From: Gonatopus flavifemur
Lineage: Eukaryota; Arthropoda; Insecta; Hymenoptera; Dryinidae
Reading direction: 5' to 3'
DNA: 64,000 nt
NCBI GenBank assembly: GCA_018340375.1
Contig: JAFFJZ010000007.1
Coordinates: forward strand, 7,874,001 to 7,938,000
Each line of letters starts with the position of its first letter. Positions within the stretch are counted from its first letter, which is position 1. The translations under genes were made by a program, and so were the position numbers. This document shows, piece by piece, positions 25,106 to 38,800 of this stretch. The notes beneath the pieces were generated by a model, which did not search any database, had not been told where the DNA came from, and worked only from the letters and a program-made list of their open reading frames with translations.

Positions 25106-26596
25106 GAGATCCGCTCCGTACGATCCATAGAAATACCAAGATGTATCACAAAATTGCTGGATACTTGAATGTACTTTACCCTTTTTTTCACGTTTGTTCT
25201 TATTTTTCAAGATGAATTCTGAATTTCTGGTGATGCATTCTAGGAATTCACGAACACGTGAATCATCCGTATGTTCGCTATAAAAGCTGTTTGTTGCTTT
25301 GAAAATTGAGGAAAGTGCGAATGAAAACTGTCCAATTGAAAATTAATGTTGCTTCAAATTTTTTTCAATGAAAATGATGTTGTATATACAAGTGGAAATG
25401 ACATACGCGTTGGATGTGTAGAATTAATTGAATCCGAGGTAATTCGAGTGAATTTCAATTGTTGGATTGTATACAGATCAACGGATCTGTAATCTTATCG
25501 GATTCCACGAACGCGTCAATCGATCATGCACAATCATGAACGCTTGTATGCAGTCTGAATCCGCAAATCTTGAGAACTCAGCTAATAACAACGCTTGTAT
25601 TCGCTACACGTGTTTCAATGAATCATAGGTTCAAATCAATTGTGTGTAAAGGATAAAACAGCGATTAACTGGACATGAAAAGTTTTTGAAATCAAACTTC
25701 CGATACTCGATTGTTGAATTCCGAGACACCCTATGTATACATGGATATTATGGTGGTACTCTCAACGACCCACTTTTCAGAACTTGAGACTTCAGCAACA
25801 TATAAAAGGACAAAGTTGATGTTTCGCATCCACGAACTCAATAAGATACATTTTGAAATACATGAAACTTCATTTCACTCGTCTTAAATGGATAAATCGA
25901 GTTTATTCTTCAATTGATCTTTTTTATTTTAGTATTTTCTGATAATTCAAGTTTTGTGATAAGAAATTGTGTGACAAGGTGGGAGTTACGCGGAAGGGAA
26001 TTTGTGTGAGTTTGTAATCTTGAAACTTCACCAAAGAAAAGAATATTAAAAATCATTCAGACTCCAAGCGTCGGTGATTAGGTACATCATGGAAGTCATT
26101 CTCTCCCAACTGCTTTTATTCACCTCTTCAACTGCGCCTCCTCTTCAACTGCGTGAATATTCTATATTGTAATTTCCTCAAGCAGCACTAGCGTGCATAG
26201 AACGGGTCGGATGATGATCCGTAGTGTTACTTCACACTTTTGTTCTCCGCAAGCAATTTTTTTCCAAGATGAGCTATGATTCTCTCAGCATTTTGCAATG
26301 CGATACTTATTCTTGTATTCTCCTGTCAGTGAAGTGGTCGCATTAGAACGATTGAAATTTATTTAATTTATGAAATATTCTCGAAATTAGTCATGAACTG
26401 ACTTTTTGTAGATTTCCGCCATTCTTTTTTTTATCAGTCATTGTATTGAAAAAAAAAAAACAAGAATTCTGATATTTTGAACAAATGAGCTGATATTTCT
26501 CGACTTCAAAATTCATCCTTGATTTGATTGTAATCGTAAACGAATTCGAATTATCGTTGTGAGGAATGATTATTTTCTGTCTCATCCTTGAATTCG

Positions 26597-26599
<3 letters not shown>

Positions 26600-26635
<36 letters not shown>
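26600..26635. repeat. (GA)n microsatellite
   Basis: About 18 uninterrupted GA units. Confidence 0.95.
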
Positions 26636-26639
<4 letters not shown>

Positions 26640-27546
26640 TAGAAATGAGAGCGTATACTTTTAGATGACGCACATTAACCCCATTCTTTCACACCGAAGC
26701 ACTTTATTCCACATTACCAACACTTTTGGATTATATATAGACTTATACGAAGGACAGAAATCAAATATTTTCCCCCTGACACATATTGGAATGCATTTTT
26801 GCGATGAAAATTCCTGTTTAACACATATAAAGGAATATATAACTGCATTTCATGATCATCGATCTCGAATATTAATTCCTTGTTAGAATTTTAAGGATTA
26901 TCCACGAGGCTGCTGTTTATGCTGGCTCGATCATTGCAATAAAATCGAATTTACTCGATCGCTCATTTAAATTTCAATTCATTTCATCTAATACAAAACA
27001 AAGACCAACTCATAAAACCCGCAATCGTTCAAGGACTTTGCATTTGAGAATAAATTTATTGAACATTCATAACTAATTTCATTTCGTTTTATTATTTGAA
27101 GTTTTCCATGAGTTTTCCAGTAGTTAATTGAGGATTCATTTCCAATTAAAAAAGTTCTCGATGAATGTCATGACGGTCACTTTTTTTTTTATTAACTTTC
27201 ATTATCTGAAAAACAGAAGTTTCACAGATCGTTCATTTTCCACTATCCTCATTTTGAATTTTCTCGTTAGTCAAGTTTTACCTTGGATGAGAAAAATCCA
27301 TGACTCCACTAAAATTATTGATCGATTCTAGAATCGTTGGTACTTATCGAATAACAAGATATGTTTATGTTATTACGATCACATCCAATCAGTTAGAAGT
27401 TACTCTGACGTGCGGTGCGCGTGTGGCTCATCCCAACAAAATATTGTACCATTGTGCTATGGCACTGATTATCATAACGGCACACGCATTTGGAATAATC
27501 ATCGCGTGGGTTATCGTGATCATTTTGATTCATGATCGCAGATTTG

Positions 27547-28378
27547 TACACAGTTGTAAATTTTGTGTTAAATTCAACACATTTCACATGTCCCAAACGG
27601 TCCACACATATTTTTGTGTCGATATCACATAATGTGTTCGTGTTAGTTAGTAACTCAGGCTTGATGTAAATAATATAACACAAAAGAATGTTGATAAAAT
27701 TTTGATTGGAATTTCCGATCGTGTAAATTCAACACATAAGTACTGTCAAATGAAAACCAAAAAAAGTAGTGAAACAACAGTTCACGAGCGTAATTTTATG
27801 GATTTTTTTACATCAATCAAATGTGAAAATCATACTTTTTTCGCGTTGAAACAATGCATAAGAATAAATTGAAAAAAACAGTACTTCAATGAGCATTGAA
27901 CATGGATCGTCGGGATCGAATGTTGAAGCTGTATCACTCAAACCACTGCCGGTCCTTTGGTTAAGTGTACTTTCTTTGCGTATATAAACTCGCACTCCAT
28001 CTTCAAATTCATATATCTAGAAGACGAATTCCCATTAGAATGAAAGCTAAAACCAAAATGAATGAATAGTTCTTCCGACGACTACTAAAGTTACACGTAC
28101 ATAGAAGTTGCATAAAAAAAATAGCTCCCACCATTGGCAATCTTCCCTTGGTAGTTGAGAACAACACAATTTTTATGTTCAATCTTAAGTTGAATAAAAT
28201 TTGTGTCATTTTGACACTTTTTTTCACTTGTTCGAATGATTTCACATTATAAATCAGTTGAGACCTGATTACACAAGGACTGTCTGTAGAAGTTACACGT
28301 GTTTATGTTGAATATTTAACAGAAATTTCATGACACACGGATTTTTTAACACATTTACACAAAATTTTCAACTGTGTA
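27547..28378. mobile_element. TA-flanked element with CACAGTTG termini
   Basis: The left end is TACACAGTTGTAAATTTTGT and the right end reversed is TACACAGTTGAAAATTTTGT, each bordered by TA. Subterminal words such as TTCAACACAT and GTGTTAAA repeat on both sides. The 0.8-kb interior has no recognisable protein. Confidence 0.65.
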
Positions 28379-29037
28379 ATTGTCGTTACTCATTTTATCT
28401 ATCATACTTTTTTCCTCCTCTAACTTTATAGTTCTTCGCTTTATACATTAGTATCGTTGCTAGTCTCGCAATTCCAACCTGATTTCGATACTTTGTAATA
28501 CCGTTCTTATCGGTTTGTCGTTTGAACGGAATATCGCGTGAATCGTGTACGGAGCATCAACGACGTACCTCGTCGATGACATAGTTGAAAGAGGAAGGAA
28601 AAATAGAACGACGTATACGATGATGAATAAAATATCGAGGGACAAAAACCAATAATAAGGACCTCGAATGGCTATCGAGTCATCAGAAAAATAATCGAAC
28701 CCATTCCTTCTCTCGTTTCTCTTTGACCTTCGCTCTTACGCAAGCAGCAACCATCTGCAGGGAAGAAAAGCACACAATTTACGATCGTCCAAACGAAAAT
28801 TACGATTCACTGACGCGCACGATATTCTCTTCTTTTTCCTTGTCCCATTCATGAATCTCTACTTTCGATCCGCTAACTTCATTCATCTTGGCCACCCTGA
28901 GTTTTTGCGATAAAAAAGCCAAGGTGGGGCGATTGAGATAGTCCGAAGGTCACCTACCTTTGAGAGAATCAGAAAATCTCATATCATTAATTAATTCAAT
29001 CGGATAACAATATTTCAAGATTGGTTTTCATTTCCAG
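28379..29037. other. Upstream flank or intron of the myosin gene
   Basis: Non-coding sequence ending in the acceptor TTTCATTTCCAG before the first identified coding exon. It is most likely the 3' part of a long 5' intron, because the next exon begins with a split codon (phase 1). No initiator exon was found here. Confidence 0.5.
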
Positions 29038-29879
29038 ACGCGTCATCGTCGAACGAAGCAGTTCACTTGCAGCAGAGATTGAGAAGTTTGAGTACGGAAT
29101 TGGTAACTCTGCGAAACCGGTTACACGTTAATCAACCGAATTCAGGCCCGGCGGCAGGTGGTGCGACGACCACCACACCCCTTGGAAATACGAATAATGC
29201 GAATAAGGGTACGGAAAAAAATCCTGCGGGGACTGGTGGTGGAGCTAGTGCTCCGTCGTCGCCAGCTCCCGCGGTACCACCGAGGACCATTTTGCACAAT
29301 GGCGCTGGGACAACAAGCAGTACCGGAGGTGGATCACATAATTCTGGTCACCCCTCGGGTCACACTTTAACAGCTTCCGCTATCGTCCATCCACACGCCA
29401 GCAATCACTCCAATTCCAACACCATCGGTCTGAATTCCACCTCTGGAACGAATAATAATAATAATCCCATATCTGGTGAGTGTGAAATTGATTGATCGAT
29501 CGATTCGAAACACGAAACCAAAATTTCCAATGAATTTTTATTGTTATTAGACTCATCGAAACGTTACACCGGGCTCCTGGATGACGGCATAGTATCCTGC
29601 GTCACCGCGTTAGGCTGTCTTCGATCGCCTCCCATTTCGAACATCATAGCGGACGTGAAAAACGCCAAAAATGATAATAATAATCATCATCAGCAAGGTC
29701 AGCATCGACGTTTACTGAAATCGAGTACCGGTGGTACTTTCGGGGGTCCAGCGGCAGCTGCTACCGCTGCCGGTGTGACCTCTACAGCCTTGGACGACCT
29801 CATCCATTTACCTGGGCCTTTGACGGAGGATGCTGTACTCAAATGCCTTCAGGCTCGCTTTTGCGCCAAGCAGTATCAC
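29038..29879 (+). other. N-terminal exons: coiled coil, linker, motor entry
   Basis: Exon 29,038-29,475 encodes a heptad-like stretch (LQQRLRSLSTELVTLRNRL) followed by about 100 residues rich in Gly, Ser, Thr, Asn and His. Exon 29,551-29,879 continues with YTGLLDDGI and a second low-complexity run. It then has DDLIHLPGPLTEDAVLKCLQ, which corresponds to the start of a myosin motor. The reading frame is fixed by splicing into the NPY-containing exon at 31,337. Confidence 0.8.
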
Positions 29880-32800
29880 GTAAGACCAGATATTTATCGC
29901 TCATTTACAAAGACGAAGAGTGTTATTTACTTGTTCGATAATTTGTGGAAATCTACTCTTTTCACCTCTCTCTTTTTCTCTCTCTGAAATTGATTTTCAT
30001 ACGCACGCACTTGAAACTTAACGAGAAACCGTAAGGTTAAAGTCGAAAATATGGAGACTCCCGTCGAGTATCGACTCGGAATCTTCATAAACGTTACGGG
30101 TACCATAATGGACCTTTAACGTAATATCTCGTACGAAGATCTATGGTATAAGCGAACCGATCAGACATTTATCTCAATTAAATATCGCGCGCCATAACAG
30201 GCGAAAAGAGAAAGCCCTGACTTATTCTGTTAATGTCGTATACGTACCACCGAGTTCCGCGCATTCATCTTGTTAACATTCCACATTACCGTGTCGTCGT
30301 TAGAGATTGTATTGAAAGAATATTGTCTATTCTACTATTTTGAATGAGACTCATTAAGCGATGTAATTGATTCCACCCGGTTATAAACGTACAGAAGTCA
30401 TTCAATGTTTCGTTATTTATCATTTGTGTATAGAATTCATAAAACAATCTTTGATTGAAATAATTGGTATTGAAATGTTGGGGAATTCATCCTCTTCAAC
30501 TCTCAGTAATTTATGATACGACATCCATCGGTTTCACATATTTGAATTACTTCATGAATCGAATTCATCCGTATAAAGAGTTATTCCTTTGATGAATGTG
30601 CATCGTATACCAATCGTGTATTACCACATTTTCTCTGCACTTTATTTCAGTTTTTTTCTCAATCATAAATCTCTTCCGTCTTTCAATCATTCTCCATCCT
30701 ATCTCCACATTAATATCACATTCAGCGCGTGTGCAGTGGATTGAATAAGCATTTCCCTGCATGAAAATCTCTCATTGATGAATTATACATGACTTTCATT
30801 GACATTGCGCAAAATTCTGTACGATTTCATAGATCTTATATAAATTCTCAAACAAGAAGAGCATAATAATTTATATGAAATTAACAAGAATCTCCTCATC
30901 ATCATCGCTGACTCTTTCTTCGTTTCATTTATTCTCGTACATAAAGATCGGTCGCATTCTTGGCCGTTTAAAAGGGAGGTACAAGGAAGAAATACTTATA
31001 AATGATCTGGGATTATTAACCCGACGGGCTCACATAAGAGTTAAACCCTTAATTTGCTCCGCTCGTATTTTACGGATGCTGAAGTCACAGTATATACACG
31101 TACGTACGAACGAACAGCCCGAGGGAACTTGGACGTATCGAAGAGAGCCGAGAAGAAACAGCGAGAGCCCTAGTTTCTGAAGAGGGCCGATCGTGATCTC
31201 CCTGCCGTTTGAACGTGCTATAATTTACCAAATATGTGGAATGCATGTTCACTTTTTTCCTTCTTTTCGCGAAGCTCGCCGTGAAAAAAGTCTTGGTCTG
31301 TGGATGTGCTCCAAATAACTTGAATGTTGTTTTCAGACAAACGTTGGTCCGATCTTGGTTTGTATTAATCCCTACACGGATGTTGGAAATCCACTGACTT
31401 TGACGAGTACCAGGACCGTTCCCCTGACGCCTCAATTGAATAGGGTAGTTCAAGAAGCTGTTAGACAGCAATCTGAAACTGGATATCCACAAGCCATTAT
31501 ATTATCCGGTAAGTATATTCTTTTTTTCATTCTGAAATCTTCACCCTATTGAACTTCAGCGCATCGACTCATTCCTTGGTACTGATTGTACATCTGCGTT
31601 ATTTCAATATTCTCGGTAATCATCTAGATTAATTCTTCGAAGCAAACAACTGATGTTCGGTTGTCAGAATTATCTGTGAAGTTTAATCTTCTTCCTCTTC
31701 AAGACGAATTACGGTTCCTGATAATCTTCAAAGTGTTCATAAGATTTTGACTGCTTCATTATAACAAGGCGTATGTTTGCGAATCTTACGTTTTCTTGTG
31801 TTGGAAGAAGAATTTATTTGTATAGAATAAACATTCCGTTGAATACGAAAGAATAAATATTTTCTTCCTCTCCGACTTAACGAGGAACAAAAAAATAATA
31901 CAATCCATGTTTGATTGCAATATCGAAAATTCCAATTGCGTGGTGGGGTTTAGGCTTTTATTTCTCCGCACAGCATTTTTCGGAGAAAATTACAGTAGAA
32001 AATTCAGAAACTCCAGCAGTTTTCAGAAGCTAATTCTTAGGATGACAGTTTAATTTCCTTATTTTTCGGTGAAAAAGATCGAATCAGAAGTTTCCTTCAG
32101 AACTGCTCAGCGGGAATCGAACCCCTGTTGAAAATACCAGGCAGCAGCGGGCGAAAAATTTTTATCAGGTTGTGAACGATTTTTCTCACGTGGAATCTGG
32201 TAACAAACTAGAAACTTTCCCCTTTTCCTGTTCCCGACTGGAAATTATCATAGGGTTAACTTGCCATATGGTGAGGACCTAACAAGGTCATCCAAAATAC
32301 GGTATACCTGCGGAAATCCTAATTAGGATTAGATGTGAATGCCCTACGTAGGGATAAGCCCATTTGATTCTAATTAGGTTTCCCTTAAATTATCCTAGAA
32401 GGTTCAAATAGGTTTTCCTCGCTATCATCACATCAAGACCTTGTTAGGTTATCCTGAAATTATGAACATATATGTTTATAAAGTATAGTTCAATAAAGTG
32501 AATGCAAAAATGTCTCAATTTTAGATTGTATACTCCTTGGTGAAATAAATTTTCTCCAAATGGGGAAAATATTTCTGAAAAATGCCAATTGTGCATATCT
32601 TTCAAGTTAGATCTCTCCATGCCGAATACAACATTTTTGGGTTGTGGATTTCCTGTTCATATCCTAATTTCAATTTATCCTGGAGGTTTTGGTATGGGAT
32701 TCCGCATCAAATCCTTTCTAGTCTCGCCTCATAAGGTCCTGATATTAGTAAAGCGTGACATGACTTGTCGAGTCCTGACGAGGTTGCCTTACCAGAACCT

Positions 32801-35800
32801 GGGCTGGAGCAAAGTTGACCTGATCTGATCCATGGGGTAAATTTCTAGTCGGGTTTTATCCGGAATTACCAAATTTTGAACATCCAGTTGAAACCTGGTA
32901 GCAAAATTTTTGCCAGTTTTTGACAGGATGTTCATTAGATCGGTTATACGTTTTGTCGTTTTTCTCATCGGATTTCACGCGACAAAAACCGTTGCGATTC
33001 TGACGACAAGTTTCTGCTCGGTTCTGCCTGTCATTTTCAGCAGAGACCCTATCTTCCTTGGTTTACCTCAGCTGAAGCATCGAATTACTAACAAGTCTCT
33101 ATCGTTATGAGTGTCTTGTTCAATTAAAAAAAATCCAGGCGGGTTTCATAGGAATAGGAACCCATGATTACACGTTTGGAATGTTGATGATAGCGTTGAG
33201 GAAGGTACTAGGATAATAACTCATACTGTTGATTAGAAGAGACACCATTAACATTCATTTTTGGATTCAAATTTGGAAATTGAATATCTTGTTGCAATTA
33301 GGGACAAGTGGCTCGGGTAAGACTTATGCATCCATGTTACTACTCAGACAACTCTTCGATGTCGCTGGTGGTGGGCCTGAAACAGATGCATTCAAACACT
33401 TAGCTGCAGCTTTCACGGTACTGAGATCATTGGGTTCAGCAAAAACAGCAACCAATTCTGAAAGTTCCAGAATAGTGAGTCAAAAATACTACAGCCTCTT
33501 TTCATCCTCTACTCCCAACATTCGATTCCTCTACACGAATTTTATTGTTCCAGGGTCACTTTATCGAAGTCCAGGTCACCGATGGTGCTTTGTACAGAAC
33601 AAAAATACATTGCTATTTTCTGGATCAGACTAGAGTTATCAGACCGCTTCCAGACGAGAAGAATTATCATATATTTTATCAAATGTTAGCCGGATTGTCT
33701 CACGAAGAGAGAGGTATCTCAAAGCATCACAAATTCTGATAAAATCCAAAAACAGATTCCAGATATTTTGTTCTTGTCGTTGTAGTTAAACTCAACCTTG
33801 AGGGATATAACCTGCAAAATTTGAGATATTTACAACACGGGGATACTCGACAGGACGAAGCGGAGGATGCTGTTAGATTTCAAGCGTGGAAAGCTTGTTT
33901 AGGTGTTCTTGGAATACCCTTTTTGGACGTAGTGCGTGTTCTCGCGGCTGTACTAATTTTAGGAAACGTCGGATTCACGGATGGCCCTGGAGTCGAAGTT
34001 GGAGTGATCGGAGAGAATGAATTGTCTTCGGTTGCAGCTTTGTTGGGTGTTCCAGCACCTGCTCTGTTACGTGGCTTGACCTCCAGGACACACAACGCTA
34101 GAGGACAACTGGTCAAATCGGTGTGCGATGCAAATATGGTAGTGACTCATTACTAATCACTTCATTATTGAAAAATTGCAATTTCAGAATATAAAAATTG
34201 TTACCATGTTTTTAGTCGAACATGACGAGGGATTCATTGGCTAAAGCACTTTATTGTCGTACAGTCGCCACCATAGTGAGGAGAGCCAATAGTTTAAAGA
34301 GGTTAGGATCAACTCTCGGTACTCTTTCTTCAGATTCTAACGAATCTGTTCATAATCAAGCTGAAGTTACCAGTCAACATGCTTCGACGATTGGAAGTTC
34401 CGCAGGTAATATTTTCGTTGGACGTGAAATCAAGTATAATATGTTTGTTTGAATTTTTCTTGTAACGACAATGTCTTTTACGTTAGGTGGAACTGGGTCG
34501 AGGAGTATGACAGCTCTGAATAACGCTGTACGACACGCCACGGATGGTTTTATTGGAATTCTCGATATGTTTGGATTCGAAGACCCTAAACCCAGTCAAT
34601 TAGAACATTTGTGCATCAATTTGTGTGCGGAAACTATGCAACATTTCTACAACACGCATATTTTCAAGAGTTCGATCGAGAGTTGCCGAGACGATGGAAT
34701 TAGATGCGATGTAGAAGTGGATTACGTTGATAATGTTCCATGTATAGATCTCATATCTTCTCTGGTGAGTACAAGGAATGTAGTCATTGTAATCTCCGTG
34801 TCGATGTTCATTCGAGGGCGAATCGTTACAGCGAACGGGATTGTTGAGCATGCTTGACGTTGAATGCTCGATACGAGGTACCGCGGAAAATTATGTAGCC
34901 AAAATCAAAGTACAACACAAGCAGAATCCTCGTCTCGTTGAATCTAGGACACTCGATTGCAGGTCTTTTGGGATCCAACATTTTGCTGGAAGAGTCACTT
35001 ACGACGCCTCCGATTTCTTAGGTATGTGTCGTCTTATTTGTATTTTGAACCGATGTCCACTGGAAATATATTGGATCGATAGCTAAACATTGTTTATCTA
35101 TTTGTTTAAGATACGAACAAGGATGTGGTGCCTGATGATTTGGTCGCAGTATTTTACAAACACACTTGTAGTTTCGGGTTTGCCACTCATTTGTTTGGCA
35201 GCGAATTGAAAGCTCTTTACGCGAACGACACGGTACCCAGGGGTGTGAGTTTTCGTATATCGCCAACATCTCACACTGATCTGTGAGTACATGACATGGG
35301 AACAATTCCTGTTTACAAACGCCATCTTCTATTTGTTTCTATAGTGAAATTGCAGATTTAGTTAAACAGAATACATCTGTGCATTAATTATATTGGATTC
35401 ATGAGAATTCAATCCGATAGGTCGATTGAATACTTCGGTCCTTCACCGTACAAAGATTGAAACTTTGATCGTGTAGGTCAGAATATAATCCTCAAGGATT
35501 AACGTATGATTATTCTTTTATCGATTTCCAATAATAGAATTTGAATTTTTTTCTTATTACCTTAAGAGAAGGGAAAATATCTCGGCATTCCATCGTTATT
35601 TTTGATTTCTGCATCCAGCATCATGAATGACGTTCCAATATCTTCCCTCGTGCTCAAGGGTACAGATTTTATCATGAAAGCAGGACAAGAGCAGTATAGG
35701 GGTATGGTTTCCTTCTTATTCATACAAGAAATGAAAATTCCATTTAATCCAATTTATGTATTACATTGAGAGAAGAGGAGGAAGAGGAGGATCCATTGCT

Positions 35801-38800
35801 TGCTCGTTTCATGAAAAAACAGCCCCGAGTAGTATTCCCTACACGAGTATCAATAAAGTACAATGATGGAAATTTTCATAATATTCTGACTCGCTTGGAC
35901 TAATTTCTTGTAGTTATATTTGAATTTTCATCCACAATTGAATTCATAGGACACACGAACAAGCTAGATTTAATATAACGAGAATTTTGTTTGTAGTTTG
36001 AACGGTGACGAGCCCATATCAACGTTGACACAGGACTTCCATACGAGACTGGATAATCTGTTGAGGACTCTGGTACATGCGAGACCTCACTTTGTCAGAT
36101 GTATCAGGAGCAACGGTACTGAGACGCCTATGCATCTTGACAGAGGTGTTGCAATGCGACAGATACGTTCTCTCCAAGTTCTAGAGACGGTGAATCTGAT
36201 GGCCGGAGGTAGGATATGCAATACGACATGTATTACCTAGGGCCAGAGATGAGTTTCCGTCGACATTTCATGCGTATTCGGGTTAGTCGTGAGGGGTGGA
36301 AAGTGATCGATCTGCAACGGACAAGCCATAACTTATGAACACATATGATATACGTGGAAATGTATTTCATTGTACGGAATATCGTCTCTATGATTTAATT
36401 TCATTCGTCATCATTATATTTTTTTATATAAAAAATATAATTTCAAGTGTACCTTTTTTCGATTTAGGTTATCCACATAGGATGCGGTTCAAGGCGTTCA
36501 ACGCGAGATATCGATTGATCGCGCCGTTCAAACAATTACGTCGAGCCGAGGAACAAGCTGTCGAGGATACAAAACTTATCCTGCAAAATGCACAACAATT
36601 GAAAAGTAAATTCGGAGCGAACACTAGTTGGGCTCTTGGAAAGAGACATATATTTTTGAGCGAGGGAATAAGGCAACAGCTGGAGTGTCTTAGATCGGAA
36701 ACTCGAAGAAAGGCTGCTACAATCATACAGGTACAATACTACGCAATACTTTATAGAAGAAAATTCTATTATCGCAAAGAATATTTGATATGAAAAATGT
36801 TCTTTCACAATTTCGTAGGCAACGTGGAGAGGATGGAGAGTCCGAAGACGATGGCCAGTGAGACGAACCACCGTCGGTACAGTATTGACCGGAATCAGCA
36901 CGAAAAAACCTCATCCCGCGATATCTGGCAATATGGGAACCCTGCAGAGAAATGTAGCGGTCAATAATACTACCGGCACGACTGGAACTGGTACACGTCC
37001 CAGGCCTCAACCGATTGCTGGCACACCACCTCCCGATCCTTCAGAAAAATGTGCTGATCAGAAGATGATCCAACAAACGTGCTCGTTCTTCGGTCTCGAT
37101 TTGGTAAGATTTGTTTCCTCAATTTTATCAATTTTTATATCCACCCTATGAAACATATATTTCAATCGAATTTAATTTATTTTTTCAATGGATGAAATAT
37201 TTTTGTAAGAAAAATACGTCTTTGGAGAAGTTCTTTAAAGAAGAGAACAGAGAACTCGGTGTTGATTTGACGCAAAATTGGTAGAGAAGTTAGTTTCCGA
37301 GAAGACCGATCGATAGATCCCGTATAATCAGCAGCAGCAGAAAAATGTAATTTGGTTAGGATAAAAGTTTTAACAGATTTTTCCTCCGAAGGGAGGAACT
37401 TTATTCTATTCTGGAGCTTAGGAAAGTACTCGACTTCGATCTGCAATAAGGGTGGAAATGAGAAGGTGAAGTTAATTGGATTGTTCCGAAGGAATTCAAA
37501 ATCTGAACTGAGCTTATAATCAGATTGATGATCTTATATTCTTGAACGCATAACGGTCGATGTGCTTCTTCATTCTTATACTGATTTCAGCGTGAGATGA
37601 GATTGTTTTTTGTATCAATAATTATTTAGTACGCTACGAAAACAAGTTCCTCGTGGGTTTTTTCCCTCACTTTCTTTATGCCGTAAGAGAAAATATGGAG
37701 AAAATATATGAAAAAGAATAAAGAAATTTTGCAAGGATGAGAAAATTTTTCTTTTCAGGTGTATTCAATTGAATTGCGACATGGGGAATTTGGGTTTGGC
37801 AACATTTTCATGCGCTTCCATCACTTTTATCACGTTTTGTGACAAATCAAAAAATTTTGCAAAGATCAGGAAAATAAAATTGTTCCAAGGGTGTTGAATA
37901 AATGAATGAAAACATGAATAAAATTCAAATGAAATTCATCGATGCGTGTGTGTGTGTGTGTTTTTTTTTTCATATTTCAGGAACGACCGCCACCTGTACC
38001 TCCGAGCAGATCGTACACTGTCACCGGAAATACAAAACTGGGTTATCCTCAAACTAGAGTGATGAAAATGCCGTTTCCCGGTAAGTTCTGGATTCTTGTA
38101 TGTCTTTCCTTTCAAATTTCATCCGTTGTGAGAGGATCATCATTCCATCCGACGTTTCTAAAATATGAGCACTTTCGGTGGAGGAGAATTTTCGTACTCG
38201 CATTTCGAATTTTCATCATCGAATAAAAAGGACTGTTTAACGATTGTTCATTGGAAATTCAATGAATTGCAAATAATATCAAATAAGTCTCAGGATGTTT
38301 TGATTATTCTTAGTAACTCTTTCACTCCAACGTCGGATAGTAATTTCTTAATGTTTCTAAATGTTTCACAATCTCATCCACCCTGCTCAAAAACCCGAAT
38401 GAGATCCAGAAGGAATACGAATAAATTTGAGATTTTCAAATGAGAAATTTTTGCATTTTGGGTGCAGAGTACACCTGTCAAATCTGGTCCACAAATTCTG
38501 ATATAAAATCCTTATGGTTCTGGAAACTATTCCTTCCGAGATCTTATCCGATTCCTGTTCCGGTTTTTAACCCTTTCTGCCCAGACGTCCATTCCATACG
38601 GAAAAAAGTCCCATGTAAATTCTACATTGATTATTGTTGATTCAACATAACTACTCACATAAATGCAATTGGAGTAAAATTTACATTGGAATCAATGCTA
38701 TATTTACATCGTTACCGAAGTAAATGGGAGAAGCGTTCCTCTGAAATATGATAACAATGTAAATCCAACAGAACTGTGTAGTAAATTTTACACGAGATGC

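Larger units (their letters stand above)
24450..27546. other. No gene seen
   Basis: No supported gene, apart from the small inverted repeat and the (GA) tract listed separately. A 123-codon open frame at 24,735-25,106 lacks recognisable motifs and splice context. A GAGACACCCTATGTATAC motif lies near 25,724. Confidence 0.45.

Noticed and set aside
24735..25106. Open frame of about 123 codons
   Set aside because: No recognisable motif and no consistent splice sites; its end overlaps the 15-bp inverted repeat.
27300..27683. Hydrophobic open frames on both strands resembling membrane segments
   Set aside because: They overlap the left arm of the TA-flanked element at 27,547 and show no family motif or splice context.
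34600..34851. Minus-strand open frames across the myosin exons
   Set aside because: Antisense shadows of the dachs exons, whose sense frame has motor motifs and consistent splice phases.
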